Of a stretch of 64,000 nt of DNA, positions 27,197-37,949 are shown piece by piece. Positions within the stretch are counted from its first letter, which is position 1, and every line of letters starts with the position of its first letter. Under the pieces are notes generated by a model that saw only the letters and a list, made by a program, of their open reading frames with translations, made no database searches and was not told the origin of the DNA. The position numbers and the translations under genes were made by a program. This DNA comes from Pseudomonas lini (GTDB lineage Bacteria; Pseudomonadota; Gammaproteobacteria; Pseudomonadales; Pseudomonadaceae), in the NCBI RefSeq assembly GCF_964063345.1, contig NZ_OZ061318.1:434001-498000 (forward strand), in the 5' to 3' direction.

Positions 27197-27418
27197 TTAC
27201 TGAGTGACGCAACGGGTCAAGGTGGTGGTCCGGGTCACCTGCCCTTCAACCCTCATATCACCCTGCACATCGGTGTTTTCGGAAGTCTGACAGGTACGAA
27301 CCGGTGGCGGTGGCGGCGCAGCGGGTGGTGGAGGCGGCGGACTGGCGCAACCACCCAGAATCGCCACGCAGAGTGCGAGCGACAGTGGCGAAAAAATACG
27401 TATTCCAAAACTGTTCAT
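27197..27418 (-). CDS. Small proline-rich lipoprotein
   Basis: This 73-residue protein starts MNSFGIRIFSPLSLALCVAI and reaches a lipobox ending L-G-G-C at residue 24. A run of prolines and alanines follows, then a short domain ending VTRTTTLTRCVTQ. It should be a lipid-anchored envelope protein. I do not recognise a specific family. The ATG at 27418 was preferred over an upstream in-frame start because it places the hydrophobic signal at the N-terminus. Confidence 0.6.
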   Translation of the reverse strand: MNSFGIRIFSPLSLALCVAILGGCASPPPPPPAAPPPPPVRTCQTSENTDVQGDMRVEGQVTRTTTLTRCVTQ

Positions 27419-27562
27419 AGGCTGACCCGCGGTAAGTAATCGACATTTTCCGCGACACAAAAACCACACCGCACACCCGCGGCCCCGTCACAGAAAAAGA
27501 ATACCCTCGCATTCCTTATAGCCCAGCCACCCGCCATTGCCAGAAAAACACCGGATAGACTG

Positions 27563-27608
27563 GGGTTGGCTTTGGCTTTGGCTTTGGCTTTTGATCTTGA
27601 TCTTGATC
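27563..27608. repeat. TTGGCT and GATCTT microsatellite-like tandem repeats
   Basis: The hexamer GGCTTT (TTGGCTTTGGCTTTGGCTTT) repeats about four times and is followed by three GATCTT units. It has low complexity and no coding signal. Confidence 0.8.
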
Positions 27609-27917
27609 CACCCGCCCCTTCGGGAGGCTGAGTGGAGGTGTTCATCTGGGGATTGGCGCGCAGCGCCGTTCGACGCAGTCGAACCCATCGCATGTAGGTC
27701 GTAGCGAAGCAGACCGTAGGGCGATGCCCCCAGATGGATACCGGAGCGAAGGAACGCCGAGCATTAGCGAGGGGCCGGACGCTTGGGGCGAGCGTTTTTT
27801 GCTTCCTTTTTTAGGCGCTTGTAAAAAAGGGAGTCGCCGTAAGGGCGAAACCATAAGCCGCCGTTACCGCAGAAATGGATATGTCCACCACCGAAAATCC
27901 CGGTTGCCTGACCAATA

Positions 27918-28018
27918 GCTATCGCGAGCAGGCTCGCTCCCACAGTTTGAACGGCGTACATCAACGAGAAATTTATAGACTATAAGGTCGTCTTCGCGAG
28001 CAAGCCCGCTCCCACAGT
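27918..28018. repeat. Two REP units in direct orientation
   Basis: ATCGCGAGCAGGCTCGCTCC near 27921 and TTCGCGAGCAAGCCCGCTCC near 27993 lie in the same orientation, unlike the inverted pairs elsewhere. Confidence 0.75.
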
Positions 28019-28053
28019 GGATCGGCGTACATCTGCGAGAGACAAGCCAGCGC

Positions 28054-28302
28054 CTACCAAGCACTGGACCGATGCAGACCAATGCTCTCAAGCTCATACC
28101 GCAACTCTTCAATCAACGCCGCCACCGCCTCTGGTGTCCTGAGTTTCACCACGTTCAACCCACTGACCACCAGATCCACCTGCCCCGTCGCCGGGTGATA
28201 AAGCTTCACCGTCAACGAATTATCCCCCGTGAGCGCACATTCACAGGCCAACGGCGAAAAATTTCGCTCCAGTTGCATACGCAATTGCACCAGATGAATC
28301 AT
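28054..28302 (-). CDS. DUF1652 family protein
   Basis: This 82-residue protein (MIHLVQLRMQLERNFSPLAC...) contains the DUF1652 pattern of a short N-terminal helix, a central beta stretch (SLTVKLYHPATGQVDLVVSG) and a helical tail (AVAALIEELRYELES). The family is small, Pseudomonas-centred and of unknown function. AAGGTGA precedes the ATG. It is monocistronic. Confidence 0.75.
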   Translation of the reverse strand: MIHLVQLRMQLERNFSPLACECALTGDNSLTVKLYHPATGQVDLVVSGLNVVKLRTPEAVAALIEELRYELESIGLHRSSAW

Positions 28303-28495
28303 CCCGATTCACCTTGGCGACGATTAAAAATCGACCCCACGCTTGATCTGTTCGCATTCATGTGGCTGTTCCTTTAGCTGCATCGTAGAGGACGCGATAC
28401 CGACCTGAAGCCACGTATCGCACCCTTACAGCCTAGAAAAACCAGCCTCTGCGCAGAACATCAAATTGCACCATCCCAACTAGTGCATTTGCATC

Positions 28496-29992
28496 TTAAC
28501 GTTGCCCCTTGGGCCGCCTCTCACTGGAGAACAGACCCCGTTCGCGAGCCCAGACAATCGCCTCACTGCGGCTGTGCACGTCGAGTTTGGAATACACCGT
28601 CGAAACATGATTGCGCACCGTATTGGGGGCCAGTTTCAGCCGCGCGGCGATTTCCTTGTCAGCCAGGCCTTCACAAATCAGGCCGAGCACATCGCGCTCC
28701 CTGGCAGTCAGTTCGGTAAACGAAGCACTGGGCAATTGCGGCGAGTTGAAGCTTTTCACATCGGCGAGTTTTTCGATCAGCGTGCGGCTGAACCAGGAGG
28801 CATCTTTCATCACCTCTTCAATTGCCGACACCAACTCCAGCTCGGTGCGTTTGCGCTCCGTGATGTCCATCAACACCAGCAGATAGCAAGTACCGTCCTG
28901 AATGTTCACAGTGTCCGCCGAGACGGCGCAATCGATCACCTCGGCATCCTGCCCGCGCACCCTGACATCGACGCGATCCACGCGCCCGGTTTTCTCCAGG
29001 GCCGCAAACAGTCGCGTGCGAGTGCCCGCATCGTCGATGAACCCGAGTTGAGCCACGGTCTTGCCGAGCACCTCTTCACTGGGGCACGCGAGGGTCTCGA
29101 GAAAGGCTTCGTTAACGTCCATCACCACCTGATCGTCGGCGCTGCACACCAGGATCGGCACCGGGGTGAGGCGAAAGGCTTTGGCGAACCGTTCCTCGCT
29201 CTGGCGCAGGGCAATTTCGGCCTTGTGTCGCAGCTCCATGTCGACGAAGGAAAACAGCATGCAAGCTTCGTCGTTGAGCTCCAGCGGTTGCCCGGCAACG
29301 ATCACTTGCTTGCTGCCACCGTCGGGCAATTGCAGTTCGGCCTGCATCTGCGGAATGGTTGCCCCGTCACGTAAACGCTGCTTGGCCAGGTCCTTGTTTT
29401 CAGCGCGCTCCAGCACATCCAGCTCATAGGTCGAAGCGCCGATCACCTGATCACGGGTATAGCCGGTCATTTCCAGGAAGCCTTGGTTGACTTTGATGAA
29501 GCGCAAATCACTGAGGCGACAGATCACCGCCGGGGCCGGGTTGGCATTGAAGGTCTTTTCGAAACGCTGCTCGGCGCTGGCCCATTCGGTGAAGTCGTTC
29601 ATGATCAGCACCAACGACTCCGGCTCGCCGGCGTGGTCGGCCAGCACCATGCTGCGCACGCTGTGAACCCAGGTGCGTTCGTCGTTTTCGACCGGCGTCA
29701 ATTCGACCAGCACATCACTGAACATCTCACCGCGGGCAACGCGGCTGATTGGATAATTCTCCGTCGCTACCGGGTGATTGTTGCGATAGCGCAAGGCAAA
29801 CCGCTTCGCGTACTCCCTGGCATTGGCCCCAAGATCACCGATCCGACTGACACCGTGCATGGTCAGCGCTGCGTCATTGGCCCAGAGGATCGTCTGGTCG
29901 AGTTCCAGCAGAATCACCCCGTCGGCCAGGCCGGCGATGATCTGCTGCAACTGGCGGCGATTGGTTTCGGTGGTCAGGACGTCCTGGCTCAT
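28496..29992 (-). CDS. Multi-PAS LuxR-type transcriptional regulator
   Basis: The 498-residue protein has three PAS-like domains in tandem (about residues 12-130, 140-250 and 265-385) and a C-terminal LuxR/FixJ helix-turn-helix (TARERDVLGLICEGLADKEIAARLKLAPNTVRNHVSTVYSKL). There is no kinase, receiver or membrane segment, so it probably senses a small cytoplasmic ligand or redox signal and binds DNA directly. AAGGAG-like GGAGATCC precedes the ATG. No adjacent target gene is obvious. Confidence 0.88.
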   Translation of the reverse strand: MSQDVLTTETNRRQLQQIIAGLADGVILLELDQTILWANDAALTMHGVSRIGDLGANAREYAKRFALRYRNNHPVATENYPISRVARGEMFSDVLVELTPVENDERTWVHSVRSMVLADHAGEPESLVLIMNDFTEWASAEQRFEKTFNANPAPAVICRLSDLRFIKVNQGFLEMTGYTRDQVIGASTYELDVLERAENKDLAKQRLRDGATIPQMQAELQLPDGGSKQVIVAGQPLELNDEACMLFSFVDMELRHKAEIALRQSEERFAKAFRLTPVPILVCSADDQVVMDVNEAFLETLACPSEEVLGKTVAQLGFIDDAGTRTRLFAALEKTGRVDRVDVRVRGQDAEVIDCAVSADTVNIQDGTCYLLVLMDITERKRTELELVSAIEEVMKDASWFSRTLIEKLADVKSFNSPQLPSASFTELTARERDVLGLICEGLADKEIAARLKLAPNTVRNHVSTVYSKLDVHSRSEAIVWARERGLFSSERRPKGQR

Positions 29993-30106
29993 TGGATCTC
30001 CACAATTGCGGCGGCGCCGTTACGCGCGGCCCTGTGAAGATTACGACCGCGAGCGTTTGCGATAGTGCAGATAGCCTGCCACCTCCTCCAATTGCCAACA
30101 CAACCT

Positions 30107-30134
30107 TTGTGGCGAGGGAGCTTGCTCCCGCTGG
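30107..30134. repeat. Unpaired REP unit
   Basis: A single TTTGTGGCGAGGGAGCTTGC unit without its usual inverted partner; the inner arm decays into GAGCGCGAAACGGTCCC. It marks the left side of a more AT-rich segment. Confidence 0.7.
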
Positions 30135-30272
30135 AGCGCGAAACGGTCCCAAATCCTGTCACCGCAATGAATCTAGAGGCCTGACGTTTGCCATGAGAGA
30201 CTTGGCCAGGCTTACCAGAACAGCCTTTCGATGGAAGGGTTAGACCTCTGGGGGCACACAGCGCTCTCAGCC

Positions 30273-30803
30273 TTAGGGGCAGGTAGCCAGAGGCCAACCG
30301 ATGCGCGCTGCACGCAGGAGGCTGGCCTTAACAACCAAGCGGTGAAATGGGGCAATAACGAAGATGTAGGCCCGGCCTAGACGGTTGTGGCACTGGACCA
30401 CGGTTGAAAAAACGAGTTGGCGACTGCCTTCTGGCTCTGCCTCTCCAGAACATAGGATCGATATCCGGAAGTCGAGGTGCTTGTCGTCCTCTCCCAACAC
30501 GATTTCAGTCTGGTTCGTGCTGTAGACCTTGAAGATTCCAACCCGATTAGCAAGTGATGCCAAATGTTTGGCTGTCTTGAGACCAAAACAGGCAACGATA
30601 GTGTCTCGGACTTTCATGAGCCATCCGATCCAGGATGGCTGGTGGGAAAGGATGAATCGAGCTAGCAAATCTGGATTGCCAGATGTGCCCGCAGGGAGCC
30701 GAATCGCAAAAGCGTCCGCCAGGTTCATCGACTTGTAAAGGTGGGTGATGCCGGACCTCGAGGGGACTGGCACGGACATAATGAGCTCAAATTCTCGGGG
30801 CAT
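30273..30803 (-). CDS. DUF2867 family protein
   Basis: The 176-residue protein matches the DUF2867 pattern: DAFAIRLPAGTSGNPDLLARFILS, PSWIGWLMKVRDTIVACFGLK, and a C-terminal VVQCHNRLGRAYIFVIAPFHRLVVKASLLRA. This region gives the family its polyketide-cyclase/START-like look in the second half. The function is unknown. AGGAGA lies before the ATG at 30803, and a perfect palindrome (30839-30852) lies 36 bp upstream. Base composition is lower in GC than in surrounding genes. Confidence 0.78.
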   Translation of the reverse strand: MPREFELIMSVPVPSRSGITHLYKSMNLADAFAIRLPAGTSGNPDLLARFILSHQPSWIGWLMKVRDTIVACFGLKTAKHLASLANRVGIFKVYSTNQTEIVLGEDDKHLDFRISILCSGEAEPEGSRQLVFSTVVQCHNRLGRAYIFVIAPFHRLVVKASLLRAARIGWPLATCP

Positions 30804-31216
30804 CGGGGATCTCTCCTGAGTTCTAACTACTAATTAGACGACATGCATGTCGCGTTTCTTGTTGCGATGGTTTGTCGTATAACGCTCCTTGTCGCCCTGT
30901 AAGTGCTTGTCTGGCTTAGAAGTGACGGTTACCGACTTTCAAGCCGGACAGGGACAACCGCGCTCACTGCTCATTCCCAAGCACACGAGGTATCTGCATA
31001 GTGGAGGAATCTCGCTGTACAAGCGGCTCTTTTTCCATATTGCGGCGTGCCTGCTTGGGCTATCAGGTACGTATCAAGTGTGGGGTTCACGGCAACTTCA
31101 GGTTCCAGGCGCAGTAGCGCACCAGGAGCGGAGCTCGCATGGGTCGTGGCGATGCCATCCGGATAACCAATGTCCACGCCTTGATGAGGTCCAGAGCCTC
31201 GCTGAGCGAGCATGGA
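30804..31216. other. Intergenic region without a supported gene
   Basis: Apart from the palindrome at 30839-30852, I see no gene. Overlapping open frames on both strands (30889-31263 plus, 30971-31213 minus) have no recognisable protein features and may be remnants of decayed sequence. Confidence 0.45.
30839..30852. promoter_or_regulatory. Perfect 14-bp palindrome upstream of DUF2867 gene
   Basis: CGACATGCATGTCG is a perfect palindrome 36 bp upstream of the DUF2867 start. It is a candidate operator. Confidence 0.5.
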
Positions 31217-31837
31217 TTAACTGGAGGTTGTTGAGGCGCCAACTTCTCCTTGTCGGATACTGAGCCCGATCAAGGCATCATAGAGCTCTTGCTGCCCAGC
31301 TGGCAGAACAGGGAGCAATGTCGCACGGCGCTTGTCGACATCGAACCAGGATTCAACCAACCATCCCACCAGATAGAGCGCCGAAAGGCATCCGCCAGCG
31401 GTTGCAACGTTCCCCTGGCATACAAGAGGCTGGTCCACGGGCTCAAGTCCCAGAGCTTGCAAGCTCGATCGTGCATCCGGGTGTGTAGTTGCTTGGCCGC
31501 TGAGCAGCCCAAGTCGTTCGAGAATGAAAGCTCCGGCGCATATGGAGCCGATTCGCTGGCGTCTGGAGTCAAGTTCAAACGATGGCAGGAAATCTGGGGC
31601 GGCAAGTGCAGCGGGTATCCCTTCCTTGCCGCTGAGGAACAATACCGCGTCGGCACTATTGGCCTCGGAAAGTGGACCGTGCACCGAAACAGGCAGGCCG
31701 TGCGCCGATCGCACGATAGAGCTAGAACCCAATATTCGAACGTGCCAGTCCTCAGTGTTGCGGCCTAGAATGTCCCACATCAGGAATAGGTCGATATCAG
31801 TGAATTGGTCGAAAGCAACCAGAACGATTTTCTTCAA
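31217..31837 (-). CDS. DJ-1/PfpI family protein
   Basis: From a TTG at 31837 preceded by GGAG, the protein (206 residues) starts MKKIVLVAFDQFTDIDLFLM, typical of DJ-1/PfpI/GATase1-like proteins. It has the nucleophile elbow SICAGAF with Cys100 and a later GGCLSALYLVGWLVE helix. An ATG at 31849 is also possible. Without an AraC domain it is not a GlxA-type regulator. Related proteins act as isonitrile hydratases, glyoxalases or stress proteins. It is divergently transcribed from a TetR gene, whose product probably represses it. Confidence 0.8.
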   Translation of the reverse strand: MKKIVLVAFDQFTDIDLFLMWDILGRNTEDWHVRILGSSSIVRSAHGLPVSVHGPLSEANSADAVLFLSGKEGIPAALAAPDFLPSFELDSRRQRIGSICAGAFILERLGLLSGQATTHPDARSSLQALGLEPVDQPLVCQGNVATAGGCLSALYLVGWLVESWFDVDKRRATLLPVLPAGQQELYDALIGLSIRQGEVGASTTSS

Positions 31838-31919
31838 GGCGAGCTCCATGAAAAGTGCTGGCGTGCAAAACGCAACGGCCATCTTTGCTGGTGTTCGCAG
31901 CGTATCAATCGGTTGCGCA

Positions 31920-31938
31920 CCATACACAGTCTGTATGG
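31920..31938. promoter_or_regulatory. TetR-type operator candidate
   Basis: CCATACA-CAGTC-TGTATGG is a perfect 7-bp inverted repeat with a 5-bp spacer. It lies in the divergent gap, 26 bp before the TetR start and 83 bp before the DJ-1 start. Confidence 0.62.
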
Positions 31939-31963
31939 CGCTAAATATGGAGCGAAATAACGG

Positions 31964-32518
31964 GTGAGAAAACTAACTCGTAACCATTGGATCGCGGCTG
32001 GTTTTGAGGCCCTCGACCAAATAGGGCATATTGGCGTTTCGGCCGAGAGTCTATCGCGCCGATTGAATGTGACCCGCGGATCGTTCTATCACCATTTCCG
32101 CAATCGCGAAGACTTTGTCCGCACCTTGCTGGCCGCTTGGGAAGAAGACTACACGGAGCGCATGCTCGCTTATGCGGCGCAGGGTCGTAGCGCGGGCGAA
32201 ACCTTGAAACGCTACTTGAGTATTGCCGCTGAGAAACAACCTGGGCGGGAAGTTTCCATCCGAGCCTGGTCGCTGCACGATCCGTTGGTAGGCGAGTTTC
32301 AGCAGCGTGTTGACACAAGACGGCTGGACTTCGCGATCCGGACGTGCCGCCGCTTGGTCCCTATGCCAGGCGAAGCAGAAGTGATTGGTCAGGTGGCCCA
32401 TCTGTGCCTGATTGGTGGTCAACAGGCAGGGCTGCGGCGCGATGCCGCTCGCTTCAACAGTTTCCTGCATCGAGCCTTTTCACTTTTCGAAGGGGCTCTT
32501 CCACCGTGGCGGGCCTAA
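31964..32518 (+). CDS. TetR/AcrR family regulator
   Basis: The 184-residue protein starts at GTG 31964 (GGAG about 12 bases upstream). The N-terminal helix-turn-helix is clear: VSAESLSRRLNVTRGSFYHHFRNREDFVRTLL (about residues 25-56). The C-terminal ligand domain is not assignable. It is divergent from the DJ-1/PfpI gene, and a palindrome in between fits an autoregulatory operator. It belongs to the AT-richer segment. Confidence 0.85.
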   Translation: MRKLTRNHWIAAGFEALDQIGHIGVSAESLSRRLNVTRGSFYHHFRNREDFVRTLLAAWEEDYTERMLAYAAQGRSAGETLKRYLSIAAEKQPGREVSIRAWSLHDPLVGEFQQRVDTRRLDFAIRTCRRLVPMPGEAEVIGQVAHLCLIGGQQAGLRRDAARFNSFLHRAFSLFEGALPPWRA

Positions 32519-32957
32519 GTCATGAGCTAAATTGGGTAACTGAATAAATAGAGTTCGCGTGCCACTGCAAATGTGTTTGGGGTAGGGATGTCGCTACCAA
32601 TCTGCAACGCTTCCCCTTCAAGGCAAGCCGCCCAGCTAACGCGATCTACCAATCTCCAGCTCTAGTGCACGCCATTGCTCTCCTGGGGCTAACGTCCATG
32701 CCACTGGCCTAACTTGAGTACGGCCTTCACCACACGCATACCCTGCACAAGGCGTATTCCCCGTACGCTTACGTCACCGCGTTGTTTCAGGTACTGCGCG
32801 TTAGTGGGTTTACGATTCGGTTTTGTGACGCGGGGCAATTTTTTAATACGTAAATAGCAAAAGATCGCAGCCTTCGGCAGCTCCTGCAGGGGTTGCGTAC
32901 ATCCATGGGTGTATACGCTCAATGTAGGAGCTGGCGAAGCCTGCGATCTTTTGATCT
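32519..32957. other. Intergenic region with possible transposase remnant and a REPIN
   Basis: No intact gene is present. On the minus strand 32690-32850 reads KPNRKPTNAQYLKQRGDVSV, faintly like the start of IS5-type transposases, but it is short and isolated. A REPIN of a distinct family lies at 32859-32953. Confidence 0.4.
32859..32953. repeat. REPIN of the GATCGCAGCCTTCGGC family
   Basis: AAAGATCGCAGCCTTCGGCA and its inverse (TGGCGAAGCCTGCGATCTTT) flank a short palindromic centre. The family differs from the GGGAGCGGGCTTGCC repeats elsewhere. Confidence 0.85.
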
Positions 32958-34241
32958 TCAGGCCGCAAGTTCTCCGCTGGCAATCGCATCCGAAGCCGCC
33001 AGCATCGCCCGCAACAACACCGCACACCCTGCGGCCAAGTCATCGGGCGCGGCGTTTTCGATTTCGTTGTGGCTGATGCCGCCTTCGCAGGGCACGAAAA
33101 TCATCCCGGCCGGGCCGAGTTCGGCGAGGAAGATCGCGTCATGCCCCGCCCCGCTGACGATGTCCATGTGCGACAAACCCAACCCTTGAGCGGCGCCGCG
33201 TACTGCTTCGACGCAACCCTTGTCGAAGTACAGCGGCGGGAAGTCGGCGGTGGGGGTCAGTTCGAAGGTCAGGCCGTGTTCCTCGCAGGTGGTTTCGATG
33301 ACTTCGCGAACTTCGGCGATCATTGAATCGAGTCGCGCCGGTTCCAGATGACGGAAGTCCAGGGTCATGCGCACTTCGCCGGGAATCACGTTGCGCGAGC
33401 CAGGGTAGGCTTGCAGGCAGCCGACGGTGCCGCAGGCGTGGGGTTGATGGCCGAGGGCAGCACGATTGACCGCGCCGACGATCACTGAGGCGCCGACCAG
33501 TGCATCCTTGCGCAGGTGCATCGGTGTCGGGCCGGCGTGGGCTTCGACGCCGCGCAGTTTCAGGTCGAACCATTTCTGCCCGAGGGCGCCCATTACCACG
33601 CCGATGGTTTTGTGTTCGTCCTCAAGAATCGGGCCTTGTTCGATGTGGGCTTCAAAATAGGCGCCCACGGCGTGGCCGCTGACCGTGCGCGGCCCGGCAT
33701 AGCCAATGGCGTTCAGGGCTTCGCCGACGGTCACGCCTTCGGCATCGACCTTGGCCAGGGTTTCTTCGAGGGTGAATTTTTCCGCGAACACGCCAGAGCC
33801 CATCATGCACGGGGCGAAGCGCGAGCCTTCTTCGTTGGTCCAGACCACCACTTCCAGCGGCGCTTCGGTTTCCACGCCCAGGTCATTGAGGGTGCGCAGC
33901 ACTTCGACGCCCGCCAGCACGCCGAAGCAGCCGTCGAACTTGCCGCCGGTGGGTTGAGTGTCGATGTGGCTGCCGGTCATCACCGGCGGCAGGTTCGGAT
34001 TGCGCCCCGGACGGCGAGCGAAAATGTTGCCGACAGCGTCGATGCTGACGGTGCAGCCGGCCTCCTCGCACCAGTTCACGAAGATGTCCCGGGCCTGGCG
34101 GTCGAGGTCGGTCAGGGCCAGCCTGCAGACGCCCCCCTTGACCGTCGCGCCGAGTTTGGCCAGGTCCATGAGCGACTGCCACAGACGGTCGCGATTGATG
34201 TGCTGATGGGTGGACTGCAGAACGTCTATGGCAGCGTTCAT
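32958..34241 (-). CDS. Zn-dependent amidohydrolase, probable beta-ureidopropionase
   Basis: The 427-residue M20-fold hydrolase shows GSHIDTQPTGGKFDG (His92, Asp103), WTNEEGSRF with the catalytic/metal glutamates (137-138), AHIEQGP, and the dimerisation segment HAGPTPMHLRKDAL. This is the HyuC/allantoate amidohydrolase family. Next to a nucleobase symporter, dihydropyrimidinase and PreT/PreA, it most likely hydrolyses N-carbamoyl-beta-alanine (and the 2-methyl homologue), the last step of reductive pyrimidine breakdown. GAGGAG precedes the ATG. It is followed, in transcription order, by no further gene of the pathway. Confidence 0.88.
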   Translation of the reverse strand: MNAAIDVLQSTHQHINRDRLWQSLMDLAKLGATVKGGVCRLALTDLDRQARDIFVNWCEEAGCTVSIDAVGNIFARRPGRNPNLPPVMTGSHIDTQPTGGKFDGCFGVLAGVEVLRTLNDLGVETEAPLEVVVWTNEEGSRFAPCMMGSGVFAEKFTLEETLAKVDAEGVTVGEALNAIGYAGPRTVSGHAVGAYFEAHIEQGPILEDEHKTIGVVMGALGQKWFDLKLRGVEAHAGPTPMHLRKDALVGASVIVGAVNRAALGHQPHACGTVGCLQAYPGSRNVIPGEVRMTLDFRHLEPARLDSMIAEVREVIETTCEEHGLTFELTPTADFPPLYFDKGCVEAVRGAAQGLGLSHMDIVSGAGHDAIFLAELGPAGMIFVPCEGGISHNEIENAAPDDLAAGCAVLLRAMLAASDAIASGELAA

Positions 34242-34300
34242 GGTGATCTCCTCAGGCAGTTGTTATAGGTTTCTTCATGAAAATTTGTGGTGACTGTGAG

Positions 34301-34386
34301 GCCGTCATCGCGGGCAAGCCCGCTCCCACAGGGATTTTCAGTGTTTACAAAATCCATGTGGGAGCGGGCTTGCCCGCGATGAGGCC
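34301..34386. repeat. REPIN between symporter and ureidopropionase genes
   Basis: Inverted pair of the CATCGCGGGCAAGCCCGCTC REP, between two co-directional pathway genes. Confidence 0.85.
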
Positions 34387-34391
34387 ATCCC

Positions 34392-35876
34392 TCACACCGC
34401 AGTTTTTACGGCAGTAGGACTAGGCCGCATCACGCTCAACCCGTAATAAATCAGCCCACCAAGGACTGAGCCGGTGAACCAGCCGTAACTGTAGAACCAG
34501 CTGAACGCATCGCTGCCCAGCGACAGCAGTGTCAACGCCACCGGCACGCCGAACGCGATAAAACCGAACCAGTTCCACGCCGGGTAAACGTCGTCGCGGT
34601 AGAGACCGGCCAGGTCCAGTTGCTGTTTCTTGATCAGGAAATAGTCCACCACCATGATCCCGGCGATCGGGCCCAGCAGACTGGAATAGCCCAGCAACCA
34701 GTTGGAATACACCGTCTCCAGGCTTAAATCCGAGACGATCAGCCCGAGCTTTTTCAGCAGTTCATGGGCCATCAGCGCCAAGCCGACCAGCCCCGTGAGG
34801 ATCACCGCTTTGGTGCGGTTAATGATCTTGGGCGCAACATTCTGGAAGTCGTTGGTCGGTGAAACAATGTTGGCCGCAGTGTTGGTGGACAACGTGGCGA
34901 TGATGATCAGCGCCATGGCCAGGGCGACCCAGACCGGGCTCTGGATATGGCCGATCAATGTGACCGGATCAGAGACAGTGACGCCCACCAGTTTTACCGA
35001 AGCGGCCGTCATCACCACGCCGAGGGAGGCGAACAGGAACATGGTCAGGGGCAAGCCGATAATCTGCCCGACGATCTGATCCTTCTGGCTTTTCGCGTAG
35101 CGGCTGAAGTCCGGAATATTCAGCGACAGGGTGGCCCAGAATCCGACCATCGCAGTCAGCCCGGCGGCAAAGTAACTGACCACGCTGGCCCCTTCCGGAC
35201 GCTTGGCCGGGATCGCCATCAATTCAGTCATCGATACGTTCGGCATCGCCCACACCAGCAGCCCCACGCCCACCAGCACCAACAACGGTGCCGAGAGGGT
35301 TTCCAGCCATTTGATCGAGTCCGCGCCGCGAATCACCACCCACAGGTTCAAGGCCCAGAACAGCATGAAGCCGATCACTTCACCGGTGCCGCCGAGGGCT
35401 TTCCAGTCATCGAACACCGAACCGAGAAACAGGTGAATCGCCAGCCCGCCGAACAGGGTCTGGATGCCGAACCAGCCGCACGCCACCAGGGCACGGATCA
35501 GGCACGGAATGTTGGAACCGAGGATGCCGAAGGATGAGCGCAGCAACACCGGAAATGGAATGCCGTACTTGGTACCGGGGAAGGCGTTCAGGGTCAGCGG
35601 AATCAGCACGATGATGTTGGCGAACAGAATCGCCAGCAGCGCTTCGCCTACGCTCAGGCCGAAATAAGCGGTGAGCACGCCGCCGAGGGTGTAAGTCGGC
35701 ACGCAGATCGCCATGCCGACCCATAAGGCGGTGATGTGCCATTTATTCCAGGTTCGTTCGTGCACCTTGGTTGGTGCCATGTCGTGGTTGTAACGGGGAC
35801 TGTCGAGGACATCGCTGCCGGCTTCGAGCTCAAACAAGCCGTCGCGCTCGGTCACTTGCGATCTAATCTGTTGCAT
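34392..35876 (-). CDS. NCS1 family nucleobase:cation symporter
   Basis: The 494-residue membrane protein begins with a hydrophilic segment (SPRYNHDMAPTKVHERTWNK) typical of NCS1 carriers. About 12 transmembrane helices follow, including GMAICVPTYTLGG and GFWATLSLNIPDFSRYAKSQ. NCS1 members import uracil, thymine, cytosine, hydantoins or allantoin. In this operon context uracil/thymine uptake is most likely. GGAG precedes the ATG at 35876. It is divergent from dihydropyrimidinase across a 623-bp regulatory region. Confidence 0.9.
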   Translation of the reverse strand: MQQIRSQVTERDGLFELEAGSDVLDSPRYNHDMAPTKVHERTWNKWHITALWVGMAICVPTYTLGGVLTAYFGLSVGEALLAILFANIIVLIPLTLNAFPGTKYGIPFPVLLRSSFGILGSNIPCLIRALVACGWFGIQTLFGGLAIHLFLGSVFDDWKALGGTGEVIGFMLFWALNLWVVIRGADSIKWLETLSAPLLVLVGVGLLVWAMPNVSMTELMAIPAKRPEGASVVSYFAAGLTAMVGFWATLSLNIPDFSRYAKSQKDQIVGQIIGLPLTMFLFASLGVVMTAASVKLVGVTVSDPVTLIGHIQSPVWVALAMALIIIATLSTNTAANIVSPTNDFQNVAPKIINRTKAVILTGLVGLALMAHELLKKLGLIVSDLSLETVYSNWLLGYSSLLGPIAGIMVVDYFLIKKQQLDLAGLYRDDVYPAWNWFGFIAFGVPVALTLLSLGSDAFSWFYSYGWFTGSVLGGLIYYGLSVMRPSPTAVKTAV

Positions 35877-37939
<2,063 letters not shown>

Positions 37940-37949
37940 AAGCGGCCTT

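Larger units (their letters stand above)
27419..28053. other. Gene-poor region with tandem hexamers and a recurring intergenic module
   Basis: No convincing gene is seen. The stretch contains TTGGCT-type tandem repeats and GATCTT repeats (about 27563-27608), a conserved-looking module (about 27640-27895) and two same-direction REP units (27918-28018). A 64-codon frame at 27724-27918 inside the module is arginine/glycine-rich and is not credible as a protein. Confidence 0.5.

Noticed and set aside
27724..27918. A 64-codon plus-strand frame in the conserved noncoding module
   Set aside because: The Arg/Gly-rich product has no ribosome site and looks like a translated repeat.
30889..31263. A 124-codon plus-strand frame, with a competing minus-strand frame at 30971-31213
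   Set aside because: Neither has a family match or ribosome site. The region may be decayed.
31217..31927. Reading the DJ-1 gene as a GlxA-type AraC regulator
   Set aside because: The frame ends after the GATase1-like domain and there is no AraC helix-turn-helix in any frame next to it.
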